Assembly (NCBI GenBank): GCA_937897365.1
Contig: CALCOP010000155.1
Span: 1 to 34,906, forward strand
Origin: an uncultured euryarchaeote
GTDB lineage: Archaea > Thermoplasmatota > Poseidoniia > Poseidoniales > Poseidoniaceae
DNA: 34,906 nucleotides
Reading direction: 5' to 3'
The translations under genes and the position numbers were made by a program. Each line of letters begins with the position of its first letter. Positions within the stretch are counted from its first letter, which is position 1. This document shows, piece after piece, positions 1 through 8,023 of this stretch. Below the pieces are notes generated by a model. It did not search any database. It had not been told where the DNA came from and saw only the letters and a list, made by a program, of their open reading frames with translations.

Positions 1-2163
1 AGAGATGTGCAACACATCATCGTACACACATCGCGTGTCAACGACGCCTCAGACAATTCATGGAACACCAATGGTGCAAATCATGATGTGAGTCATAAAT
101 ATGGATACGGAGTTATTGATGCCGGAGCAGCTGTTGCAATGGCAGAAACATGGATTTCTGTTGATGAAGAGACATATGTTTCATCTGGAACTCTTAACTG
201 CTTACAATGTGATATTCCTGATAACAGTCCAAACTTTGTTTCCGTAAACACGACGGTTACTGAACCAATTCGAGTAGAAAATGTGGATGTAATCGTCGAT
301 ATTACTCATGAATTTAGAGGGGATTTAGAAATGATATTGACAAGTCCTGATGGCACACGTAGTATTCTCAGCGAAAAGCATAGTGACGAAGGTCAAGATT
401 TCAGTAACTGGCGTTTTTCGACTGTTCACCACTGGGATGAGGACAGTCGCGGAGAATGGACGCTGACCGTCGAAGATCAGGGGAACAATGATGTTGGCTC
501 CCTTGACTCTTGGGAATTGATTGTCTATGGGACTGAAATCAATGTTGATACAGACGGTGATAATTTAACAAACTCCAACGAAACGGATATTTACGGAACC
601 GATCCTGAAGACTATGACACTGATGATGACACAATAAGCGATGGCGATGAAGTCCTCGTTTTTGGTACCAACCCGCTTCTCAGTGACACCGATGGTGATG
701 GATTGTCAGATGGAGTTGAAATCAATGTCAACGGAACTGACCCGTTGGACAACGATACAGATGGTGATTTGTTACTCGATGGAGAAGAGGTCTTACTCTA
801 TGGTACAAATCCATTGATACCCGACCCAGATGCGGATATCGACAATTTCTACTGGTTCGAGGATTGTAACGATACAAATGCGCAAATCTACCCCGGTGCT
901 GAAGAAATTTTGAATGGAGTGGATGACAACTGTGATGGACATTGGGATGAGAGTTTCAATGAAACTGATTCCGATGAGGATGGACTTTCAGATTTTGCAG
1001 AGTTCCATATCTATGGGACCAACCTCTCCCTCTCTGACACCGATGGAGATTTCCTAAGTGATGGAGATGAAATACTGATTCTCTTAACCGACCCTCTTGT
1101 CAAAGATAATGATTCTGATATGGACGGTTATTATTGGTTTGAGGACTGTAATGATACGAATGCCAGTATTGCTCCAAATATCGAAGAATTGCTGGACGGT
1201 ATCGATAACAATTGTGATGGCCTTATCGATGAAATTTTCAACGGAACCGATACAGACGAGGACGGTTTACTCGACCTTGAGGAATTTCTCGAAATTGGAA
1301 CAGATCCGTTTGATGCAGACACTGATGATGATGGTTTGACCGATGGAATAGAAGTATTATCCACCTTTACCAATCCATTTGTCCCTGACCTTGATGAAGA
1401 TCAAGATGGTTTTCGTTGGTTCTTGGATTGTAACGACAACGATTCAACTCAATCTCCGAACGCTGTAGAAATTTGGAACGGATTGGACGACGATTGCGAT
1501 AATTCAATCGATGAAGATGTTGAACGTGCAAGCCTGATAACGCCGATGCCGTTGTTGGCAGAAGTTAACCTCAACGCCACCAATGATTCACTTGAACTAT
1601 CTGTTTCACTCAACCTTGATTCTGATTCTATTGAGCGACTCAATATCACAGTCCAGTGGTATCGAAATCAGACCATGGTCGCTCAAGGACAAACGTTTTC
1701 TGAACAACCCCATAATTGCCAGCAACCCCTCAATGATTTTTCAATCGAGCTCTGCAATCTCAACGGAACCGTCGGGCCTTACGAGATCAGAGCAGTCGTG
1801 TTCGATGATGTAGGTTTCATTGAAGTAAAATGGTCAGTAACATACACTGTTTGGCAACCACCCGTTGTTGAACAAGATGAGGAAACAATCATCCAATCCA
1901 ATGAAAACGAGGAAGGCGTCGCTCTTCCTGAGAATCTACTGGTATGGGTCTTAGCAGGAATTGTCGTCATTCTAAGTGGAATCTTGGTCATGACTCGTCG
2001 ACAAAATGCACGTCCAATACAGCCAAACCGGCCAAAACAAGCCCCTGCAACATTTATTCCTTCACAGAAATATTCGAATGTACCGTCAGCACCTGACTTT
2101 TCCAAAATGGGAGAATATGTACCGCCCTCAAATAACGAATGGGACACGAACCGATGGAAGTAG
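1..2163 (+). CDS. Cell-surface kexin/subtilisin-type protease, C-terminal part (5' truncated)
   Basis: The frame is open at the left edge, so only the C-terminal part is here. The first ~50 residues (DVQHIIVHTSR, then VSHKYGYGVIDAGAAVAMA) match the end of an S8 subtilisin/kexin catalytic domain; the catalytic Ser would lie upstream. Next comes a proprotein-convertase P-domain (about nt 175-535; FRGDLEMILTSPDGT, then GEWTLTVEDQ and DSWELIVYG). Then follow thrombospondin-type-3 Asp-rich calcium-binding repeats (DTDGDGLSDGVE type) interleaved with three MopE-type modules (WFEDCNDTN, then NCDG). Near the C-terminus a short Ig-like stretch precedes one hydrophobic helix (LVWVLAGIVVILSGILVM), followed by RRQ and a cytoplasmic tail. 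Many N-x-S/T sequons suggest glycosylation. I infer a membrane-anchored extracellular Ca-dependent protease. Its stop codon directly abuts the stop codon of the convergent neighbour. Confidence 0.85.
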   Translation, partial: RDVQHIIVHTSRVNDASDNSWNTNGANHDVSHKYGYGVIDAGAAVAMAETWISVDEETYVSSGTLNCLQCDIPDNSPNFVSVNTTVTEPIRVENVDVIVDITHEFRGDLEMILTSPDGTRSILSEKHSDEGQDFSNWRFSTVHHWDEDSRGEWTLTVEDQGNNDVGSLDSWELIVYGTEINVDTDGDNLTNSNETDIYGTDPEDYDTDDDTISDGDEVLVFGTNPLLSDTDGDGLSDGVEINVNGTDPLDNDTDGDLLLDGEEVLLYGTNPLIPDPDADIDNFYWFEDCNDTNAQIYPGAEEILNGVDDNCDGHWDESFNETDSDEDGLSDFAEFHIYGTNLSLSDTDGDFLSDGDEILILLTDPLVKDNDSDMDGYYWFEDCNDTNASIAPNIEELLDGIDNNCDGLIDEIFNGTDTDEDGLLDLEEFLEIGTDPFDADTDDDGLTDGIEVLSTFTNPFVPDLDEDQDGFRWFLDCNDNDSTQSPNAVEIWNGLDDDCDNSIDEDVERASLITPMPLLAEVNLNATNDSLELSVSLNLDSDSIERLNITVQWYRNQTMVAQGQTFSEQPHNCQQPLNDFSIELCNLNGTVGPYEIRAVVFDDVGFIEVKWSVTYTVWQPPVVEQDEETIIQSNENEEGVALPENLLVWVLAGIVVILSGILVMTRRQNARPIQPNRPKQAPATFIPSQKYSNVPSAPDFSKMGEYVPPSNNEWDTNRWK
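829..1516 (+). repeat. 94-residue super-repeat (MopE-type module plus two TSP3 repeats)
   Basis: Three copies of the module D-x-D-x-D ... W-F-x-D-C-N-D ... G-x-D-x-x-C-D begin at 829, 1111 and 1393. The period is exactly 282 bp twice, so the copies are related without a single net indel. Between them lie paired TSP3 calcium-binding repeats. Each module carries two Cys (CND and NCD or DCD), probably a disulfide. The repeat lies inside the surface protease gene. Confidence 0.85.
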
Positions 2164-4332
2164 TTACAATCGATTGGAAATAATACTCCAACCTACCAAT
2201 CGGCCCTCTTCAGCGTCTGCAAGAAGATTCAGTTGATGGTGTTCATCGTTTTCGTCCCAAGAACGAGAGATGTCCATGGTTACCGCTCCGTCTCCTCCAT
2301 CGCCAATTTGTGAAAGAAGTGAACCAATGTCATTGCCGGGGACTGCGATTAAGTAACCAACTTGGACATCGTCTTGATACTCACCAGAGGATGTAAAAAA
2401 GCGGTCATTTCCAAACAAGACATTGTAGCGAGATGAATCAGAAAATCGTGATTCAAGTTTGGTGATATTGAGGGTTTTTGGAATTGAATCACGGTTGTAC
2501 GAAGTTGAATCCAAATCTCCTCTTTTATCATAAACGCAATTGTCTTCATTTGGCGTCCCAGTCAAATTAAATTGCACCCATCCTGCTTGTTCGTCCGCCG
2601 CCACCCATGAGAGATTCCATTGTGAAGATGTTGAGGAAATTTGCGTTGTTGTTCCGCGCCAAATGTAACCGTTTTCTTCCAAAGCACGAGATGCTCCCGG
2701 AGCAATAGAATTTGGCCAGTGGTCAAAGCACGAAAGAGCGTCTTCAAAGGTATGCTGGCGAAGTGTCGAATCGTCTGGCATGTGAAGGTCATATTCGCCC
2801 CATGTTTCTAATTCACTGCTTGAAGGACCCAAGAGATTCGCTTGGGGTTTAGAATCATAGGAAAGGCCAAGGTCGAGTTGTTTTTCTCCACGTTGAAGAG
2901 TGAGTTTGGAAAACGTATGGCGTAACTCTAATTCCCCTTCTGGCAATACATAGTCGTTGAGTAATTGCGAGGTAGGAGAACAGCCGGATTGACTCGTCTG
3001 TGATTCAGAAATTAACACGTCAACTGTTTGTTTCGCGGCCCAAGGATTACCCTCTTCAACCCACAGATTCATGGTAGCTGAGCCCAAACAATACGCCTCG
3101 ATATCATGATGGGTAGCAACGATTTTCCAAACCATCTCACCACCAAACTCATCATTTCCAATAACGCGCCAATCCCAGCCAAGGTTACTGCCTGTAGCGC
3201 CATTATCGATTAAATCATTTGCGAAAAGGTGCTGCAGTTCTACCGGTTGCATCATTAACGCAAGACCGGGTGCAAGGGTCTCAAGTCCACCGAGTAGGCC
3301 GCCTACACCATAACTCATGGTTGTTCCATGGTATTTACCAATTGGAGAAGGCAAGTCAAATCCCCAATCCAACTGCGTTGCTTTCGTATCCTGGTTTCGT
3401 AACTCTGTATATGTTGTTGAGGTCAAGTCTGCTGTTCCTGAACCTGTAATGGCTCCGAACTCACAAACAGTGCCAAGTGAAAGATGTCGATTGACTCGGA
3501 AGGGGTCAAGGGAATTGGTATTTACAGTTTCAACTGATAACCATTCAGCGCCCATACCACCGACAATGCGAACCGCTCCTCGTCGGTCATTTGACCCTTC
3601 ATTGACTAATTCACTCGTACCACCTTCAGTGATAGAAAGCCCACCTATTCCACCAAAATCAATTGAAATCTTACAGATGTCGTCCTCAGTTTCTAATTGA
3701 TCCATAACCAATTCAACAAAACCCTCTGTAGCGATAAAGGTCGCTAAACCATCATTATCGCCATTGATTTCGTATTGCATACTGTCGCCATAACGTAACG
3801 ATTCAGCAGTAAAAGAATCGAGCTGGTTGCCAAGATAGTAATATCCGCCGGCGCCAAGGATGATGAGGGTGAGAAGTACTGCAGCAACCTGGGGTCTGCG
3901 AACAATATCAAGAAGCGTTGCTGGCCCATCGCTCACCGACTTTTTCTTTTCTTTCGGTTGGGTTTTCTTAGAGACCTTTGCAGGCTCTAAATCCATGATT
4001 TCGGCATCGAGAATCTCAGCATCAAGGACTTTGGATTCAGTTGGAGATTTTTGTTGCTCGACAATTTCAACGGTTTCAGAAGGCGTTATCGTTTCTTCAT
4101 CCTCGAGGGAAAGAACGATTTCCGATTTCGATTCCAGAACTGGTGTTTTCTCAGGCTCGGAGTCTGAGAGGAGGGTTTCTTCTTCGGGCAATCCAACCTC
4201 TTTATTTGTAAGGCCCGATTCAAGAAGACGTTCAACAAGATCTGACTTCTTGCCGGAGGTTGGTAAATCGTTGAGGATGCAAAGCGCTTTGAGTTTCGCA
4301 ACCGTCAAAGTCGATGTTTGCTCACCCGACAT
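2164..4332 (-). CDS. SAP-domain membrane protein with large ectodomain
   Basis: 722 residues. Residues about 8-42 (LTVAKLKALCILNDLPTSGKK then SDLVERLLESG) fit the SAP/SAP-like helix-turn-helix fold. An acidic, low-complexity linker with a Lys-rich end (QPKEKKK) follows. A single TM helix lies at about 147-167 (VAAVLLTLIILGAGGYYYLG). The remaining ~550 residues are beta-rich and contain several Cys, presumably extracellular. No enzyme motif was recognised in the ectodomain. The Lys/Arg-rich segment before the TM implies N-in topology, putting the SAP domain in the cytoplasm. The ATG at 4332 has GAGGG a few bases upstream. The stop abuts the stop of the convergent protease gene with no spacer. 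Function unknown. Confidence 0.8.
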   Translation of the reverse strand: MSGEQTSTLTVAKLKALCILNDLPTSGKKSDLVERLLESGLTNKEVGLPEEETLLSDSEPEKTPVLESKSEIVLSLEDEETITPSETVEIVEQQKSPTESKVLDAEILDAEIMDLEPAKVSKKTQPKEKKKSVSDGPATLLDIVRRPQVAAVLLTLIILGAGGYYYLGNQLDSFTAESLRYGDSMQYEINGDNDGLATFIATEGFVELVMDQLETEDDICKISIDFGGIGGLSITEGGTSELVNEGSNDRRGAVRIVGGMGAEWLSVETVNTNSLDPFRVNRHLSLGTVCEFGAITGSGTADLTSTTYTELRNQDTKATQLDWGFDLPSPIGKYHGTTMSYGVGGLLGGLETLAPGLALMMQPVELQHLFANDLIDNGATGSNLGWDWRVIGNDEFGGEMVWKIVATHHDIEAYCLGSATMNLWVEEGNPWAAKQTVDVLISESQTSQSGCSPTSQLLNDYVLPEGELELRHTFSKLTLQRGEKQLDLGLSYDSKPQANLLGPSSSELETWGEYDLHMPDDSTLRQHTFEDALSCFDHWPNSIAPGASRALEENGYIWRGTTTQISSTSSQWNLSWVAADEQAGWVQFNLTGTPNEDNCVYDKRGDLDSTSYNRDSIPKTLNITKLESRFSDSSRYNVLFGNDRFFTSSGEYQDDVQVGYLIAVPGNDIGSLLSQIGDGGDGAVTMDISRSWDENDEHHQLNLLADAEEGRLVGWSIISNRL

Positions 4333-4429
4333 TCCAAACCCTCATACATGCCTGTCGGCATCCCCTTTCAAGTATGACCCTCCATGCATGCTCCAAAGTG
4401 CAGGTTTTTACAACTCTTGAGACAGGGGA

Positions 4430-5488
4430 TTAGCCCTCATACGGAACATATGAACCTTCAGAGTTTTGCACATAAACGGTCTGCTCATAACTACCATCTG
4501 GTAATTTTTTGTAGAAATATCCGCCTTCAGCCGGTTCAAATGTTGCTTCAGAAGTTGGAGGTGATGGTGCAGTGACCGTATCCATTTCCTGTGACGGTTG
4601 TTCAACAGTAGTTTGCTGTTGTTCGGGAGGAGTGGATGGGGCTGGAGGGCCTGTTGGACCTGGTGCGGGGGGCCCGGTTGGACCAGGTGCAGGAGGACCT
4701 GTTGGACCAGGTGCGGGAGGGCCGCTTGGACCGGCTGCAACCCGAGCATCGGTAAGTGATGCCAAGACCTTCTGTTCAGTAGATTCATGTCCATTTTCAA
4801 GAATCTGTTTTACATGAGCCCCATGTTTTTGTGCCCCTATAAAGGCAAAAGCAGAGAGTGAGAGACAGATTAAACCGAATATTCCACCAATGACTTGGTT
4901 AGGCCAAACCTTGCCTTTAACTGTCATGTCGTTGTTGAATGTACCGTCAACCTCGCCGCTGGTTTCATTATAGTACTGGATGATTATACAATACTGACCC
5001 GGATCGACTGAGAACTTGAAGGTGTACTCCTCGCCTTCAATCAAGTCACCTATCGTTTGATACTGGTATGCGTGATTCCCTCCAAGTCTGGCTTCTTCTG
5101 TGAATATACCAAGATTCTGCTGACAGTTATTCATCTTGATAACATATGCGTTTATACTCGTGTTGGAATATGTTGGAGGGTTTACAGCAGTAACGTCGAG
5201 ATGGAGAGGTACATCAAACAAATCATCACCAGCCAGTGAAGGCCCCCACACAAGACCAATGTCCTTTTCTGTCGAATCTGTGAAATCATCGTAATCGGCA
5301 CTGAAAGGCATTGGGAAGAGGGCGAAAGTAAACATCAAAACAGCAATACCAAGCCATAGAAATACATTCCAGCGTGACTTTTTTAATTCATCTTTTCGCT
5401 GGTCAAGCGTCATCGGTTCTTCGGCTTCTTCTTGAGAAGAATCTATGGAATTTTCTTCCTCGTCCGCCACTACACCCGTATCGGTCAT
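4430..5488 (-). CDS. Two-TM protein with collagen-like proline-rich cytoplasmic tail
   Basis: 352 residues. An acidic N-terminus (residues 1-30) leads to KKSRW and TM1 (41-61). An ectodomain of about 135 residues with two Cys (122 and 167) follows, then TM2 (198-219). The tail holds four tandem GPxGPPAP units (253-284) and ends in a Tyr-rich segment with two related PDGSYEQTVYV / SEGSYVPYE motifs. The architecture (TM, beta-type ectodomain, TM, disordered cytoplasmic tail) recurs in the genes at 20884-21924 and 21934-22548. It is divergent from the RimK-type gene, with 69 bp between start codons. I recognise no enzyme family. A role in surface sensing or scaffolding is speculation. Confidence 0.8.
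   Translation of the reverse strand: MTDTGVVADEEENSIDSSQEEAEEPMTLDQRKDELKKSRWNVFLWLGIAVLMFTFALFPMPFSADYDDFTDSTEKDIGLVWGPSLAGDDLFDVPLHLDVTAVNPPTYSNTSINAYVIKMNNCQQNLGIFTEEARLGGNHAYQYQTIGDLIEGEEYTFKFSVDPGQYCIIIQYYNETSGEVDGTFNNDMTVKGKVWPNQVIGGIFGLICLSLSAFAFIGAQKHGAHVKQILENGHESTEQKVLASLTDARVAAGPSGPPAPGPTGPPAPGPTGPPAPGPTGPPAPSTPPEQQQTTVEQPSQEMDTVTAPSPPTSEATFEPAEGGYFYKKLPDGSYEQTVYVQNSEGSYVPYEG
4637..4732 (-). repeat. Four tandem 24-bp repeats encoding GPxGPPAP
   Basis: Four near-identical 24-bp units encode GPSGPPAP once and GPTGPPAP three times. The units differ mostly at synonymous positions. The tract is GC-rich relative to its surroundings and could vary in copy number by slippage without breaking the frame. 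Confidence 0.9.
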
Positions 5489-5500
5489 GTTAACCCCGAT

Positions 5501-5518
5501 TTCAAGCGAGCACTTGAA
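5501..5518. promoter_or_regulatory. Inverted repeat in divergent promoter region
   Basis: TTCAAG (5501-5506) and CTTGAA (5513-5518) are perfect inverted half-sites with a 6-base spacer, extended by one more T/A pair (5500/5519). The element lies between the divergent starts at 5488 (minus) and 5558 (plus), so it could be a dimeric repressor site acting on both genes. No protein is known to bind it. Confidence 0.4.
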
Positions 5519-5557
5519 AGGCGCGACGGTTTCTCGACGAGCATGGAGGAGTCTGGG

Positions 5558-6784
5558 ATGAATCGCGACGAGGGGGCCGACAAAGTTGTCGACCTCCGCT
5601 TAGCAATTCTCTCTCGAGGACCACGCCTTTACAGCACAAGGAGGTTGGTTGAAGAGGCAAAGAAAAGGGGACTCAGCCCCTATGTTGCCGATCCAATGAA
5701 GTTCTCACTCTTCGTTGCTGACGGTCGCATCGACATACTTCATAACGGCGAACCGTTCAGTTATGATGCGGTTATTCCCCGAATTGGACATTCAATCACG
5801 AAACATGGGGTAGCGGTCTTGAGGCACCTTGAACAATTGGGCATTTGGACTGCAAATACCGGGGCTGGTATTCTGAAAAGTCGGGACAAACTCCATGCAT
5901 CACAGATTTTAGCAAGAAATCGTATACCTGTTCCGCGAACGACGTATGTTCGTGACATCATCGATGTTGAAACGGCTGTGGATTTTGTCGGAGGATTGCC
6001 AGTTGTGATTAAAGTCACACAGGGCACTCAAGGTCAAGGCGTGTTTTTACGACATACAATACGTGAGGCTCGTAACCTTGTTCAAGGATTGTTACTTACA
6101 GGTCGTTCAATTTTAATTCAAGAGTACATTGCTGAGTCACACGGAAAGGATATTCGGGCCTTGGTGGTTGGAGACAGAGTTGTTGCAAGCATGCGTAGGC
6201 GTGCACGTGGCCGAGAATTTCGCAGCAACTACCACTTGAATGGAACTGTTGAAAACGTTGATCTGCCAAAAGAATTTGAAGAGGCGGCATGTCGTGCTGC
6301 ACGTGTTCTCGGCCTGCATGTTGCCGGAGTAGACCTACTTGAATCGACCAATGGACCCTTGGTTTTGGAAGTCAATTCCTCTCCTGGACTTGAAGGAATT
6401 GAGAAAGCAAGTGGAGTCAATGTTGCTGGAGAAATTATCGACTATGTGACCAGTGAAACCGCTTTCTCTGAAGTTGACCTTGACCAGTTACTTCGAACCG
6501 TGCCCGGAGCAGGCGTACTTTCCCTGCAGATTCGAAACCATCCTGTGTTGGTCGGACAACCTCTTGCGAGATTATTCAAACCAAATGTCGAAATCCCCGT
6601 TTTCGCACTGTCACGTGACAACAGCTTACTGTGGAACCCCAGTGATGAACTGCAATTACGTTACGAAGATGTTCTCATCTGTTATGGTGAACTCACTGAA
6701 TTGAGAAGTTCCCTACGCCAGGCAATGCTTGAAGTCCCTCAGCAAGCGTTTGATATCCCTTCATCCGAAGAAACGAATGCTTGA
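5558..6784 (+). CDS. rimK: RimK-family ATP-grasp ligase with C-terminal TrkA_C-like domain
   Basis: 408 residues from ATG 5558, chosen because GGAGGAG lies 6 bases upstream; upstream in-frame ATGs run into the divergent gene. The ATP-grasp core matches RimK closely: VVIKVTQGTQGQGV (about 150-162), IQEYIAESHGKDIRALVVGD, the FRSN motif, and LEVNSSPGLEGIEK (270-283) with the metal-binding E and N. RimK enzymes ligate glutamate or similar amino acids to a C-terminal carboxylate: ribosomal S6 in bacteria, and coenzyme F420 or tetrahydromethanopterin in archaeal relatives (CofF, MptN). Beyond the usual ~290-300 residues, positions about 318-392 (SLQIRNHPVLVGQPLARLF, then DELQLRYEDVLICYGE) resemble the TrkA_C/RCK_C ligand-binding fold. 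The substrate here is unknown. Confidence 0.88.
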   Translation: MNRDEGADKVVDLRLAILSRGPRLYSTRRLVEEAKKRGLSPYVADPMKFSLFVADGRIDILHNGEPFSYDAVIPRIGHSITKHGVAVLRHLEQLGIWTANTGAGILKSRDKLHASQILARNRIPVPRTTYVRDIIDVETAVDFVGGLPVVIKVTQGTQGQGVFLRHTIREARNLVQGLLLTGRSILIQEYIAESHGKDIRALVVGDRVVASMRRRARGREFRSNYHLNGTVENVDLPKEFEEAACRAARVLGLHVAGVDLLESTNGPLVLEVNSSPGLEGIEKASGVNVAGEIIDYVTSETAFSEVDLDQLLRTVPGAGVLSLQIRNHPVLVGQPLARLFKPNVEIPVFALSRDNSLLWNPSDELQLRYEDVLICYGELTELRSSLRQAMLEVPQQAFDIPSSEETNA

Positions 6785-6842
6785 CTCGGCGATGGAAAAA
6801 AGGGGTATTACTCGAATCCTCAAACGATAGAACGCGCGGTGG

Positions 6843-6852
6843 TTTGATATGG
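6843..6852 (+). promoter_or_regulatory. Putative TATA box of xer
   Basis: TTTGATATGG is the most TATA-like string in the gap before the recombinase gene. A centre near 6847 predicts a transcription start about 26 bases downstream, near 6873. That is where the first hairpin of the leader begins. The call rests on spacing and composition only. Confidence 0.35.
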
Positions 6853-6872
6853 TAGTCCGTCTTCTTCCCTCT

Positions 6873-6926
6873 TGCTCTACGGAGCACGGGATGCACACTC
6901 GCCCTAGGCGGGAGGCGGTGAACGCC
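6873..6926 (+). promoter_or_regulatory. Structured 5' leader of xer: three consecutive hairpins
   Basis: Hairpin 1 is TGCTC-TACG-GAGCA (6873-6886), a 5-bp stem with a UNCG-class tetraloop. Hairpin 2 is CGCC-CTA-GGCG (6900-6910). Hairpin 3 is GGCG-GTGAA-CGCC (6914-6926), ending two bases before the ATG at 6928. The Shine-Dalgarno GGAGG (6911-6915) overlaps hairpin 3. CGCC at 6900 can pair with either GGCG, and CGCC at 6923 likewise, so alternative folds that free or hide the ribosome site are possible. The block is clearly more GC-rich than its surroundings. Confidence 0.5.
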
Positions 6927-6927
6927 A

Positions 6928-8022
6928 ATGAATATGCGGAGAAGAGAGGAGCGAAATCGCAAGGCTTTGAGGCCAAGCCAAATGCGGCTTAACAACGCCT
7001 CAGTGGCGCTTCCACCGCGTTTGACACACATGCAAAATCTGCCCTGGTTTGAATGCTATATGCAGACCTTAAAAGCTGAAAATAAATCACAAAATACTCA
7101 GAAATCTTATGCCAGCGGACTTCGTGCTTTGATTGAGACTACGCTACCGAATGAAAATGTCCTTTCCGAAAGAGATTATCAAGAAATGACGGTCTTCGAA
7201 CTCGCAGAAAGAATGGAACCACTCAACGGCAGAATTGATCGATGGACGCACGGACTTTCCGATCTCCGTCCTACGACATATAACGCTCGCCTCGCAGCCG
7301 CACGTCATTTATTGAAATGGTTGGGGCATAGGTGGCCAGACCATTTGGTTCGGGCACGAACTGGAAAGCGACTTCCCCGAACTTTGAATCGAAGAGAAAT
7401 GACAATGGTTTTGGAAGCTTCTGCGAAAAGTGAAGACCCCGTTGCATCAATCGTGGTTACTATGATGCTCGACACGGGTTTGCGTGTGAGTGAAGTTTGT
7501 AATCTCAACCGAAATGACATCGACCTCGAGGATGGCTCTGCTCGTGTCTACGGCGGCAAGGGTGACAAGGATCGATTGGTACTCTTTACTCGGCGAACGC
7601 TTGAGCGAATCCATGCATGGATTCCCATTCGCGATGCTCGCGTGCGAGATGATGATTTTGCTTTCCTTTTGAATTCCGCTGGAAGACGCCTCCAACCTCG
7701 TGGAGTCCAACGATTGATGGACTCACTTGCCCAAGATGCTGGCCTTCCAAAAGGCAAATTGACACCTCACGTTTTGCGTCACAATTTTGCTACGGGACTC
7801 TTGGAAAGAGGAGCGGACTTAGTGACCATTCAACGACTACTCGGCCATTCGAGCATAGCAACGACGCGAGTATATCTTGAGATATCAGACCAAACATTGC
7901 GTGAAGTCTATCACCGAGCTCAAGCAACTCGCGAAACGCTTGAATCGGCTGCAGCACGTCCAGAAGATGAGCAGGAACTCATTGATACGACACCTTCAAC
8001 CAGTTCCATTGGAATCGAGTGA
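6928..8022 (+). CDS. xerA: Tyrosine recombinase (Xer/integrase family)
   Basis: 364 residues. The N-terminal SAM-like core-binding domain is at about 38-140 (NTQKSYASGLRALI) and the catalytic domain at about 150-330. All catalytic residues are visible: R186 (LDTGLRVSEV), K211 (GGKGDKDR), H281 and R284 (HVLRHNFATG), H307 (LLGHSS) and the nucleophile Y316 (TTRVYLEIS). The family does site-specific strand exchange; in archaea XerA-type enzymes resolve chromosome dimers at dif. ATG 6928 is supported by GGAGGCGGTG 7-11 bases upstream; the result is a ~34-residue basic extension. An alternative start is Met35 (MQNLPWFE). No integrase-associated mobile genes, att repeats or tRNA lie nearby, so a housekeeping Xer is favoured over a phage integrase. 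Confidence 0.9.
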   Translation: MNMRRREERNRKALRPSQMRLNNASVALPPRLTHMQNLPWFECYMQTLKAENKSQNTQKSYASGLRALIETTLPNENVLSERDYQEMTVFELAERMEPLNGRIDRWTHGLSDLRPTTYNARLAAARHLLKWLGHRWPDHLVRARTGKRLPRTLNRREMTMVLEASAKSEDPVASIVVTMMLDTGLRVSEVCNLNRNDIDLEDGSARVYGGKGDKDRLVLFTRRTLERIHAWIPIRDARVRDDDFAFLLNSAGRRLQPRGVQRLMDSLAQDAGLPKGKLTPHVLRHNFATGLLERGADLVTIQRLLGHSSIATTRVYLEISDQTLREVYHRAQATRETLESAAARPEDEQELIDTTPSTSSIGIE

Positions 8023-8023
8023 G

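Noticed and set aside
6785-6872. Search for tRNA, dif or att site before xer
   Set aside because: A B-box-like TTCGA on the minus strand has no T-stem pairing, and no 28-base dif-like inverted repeat or integrase att duplication was seen.
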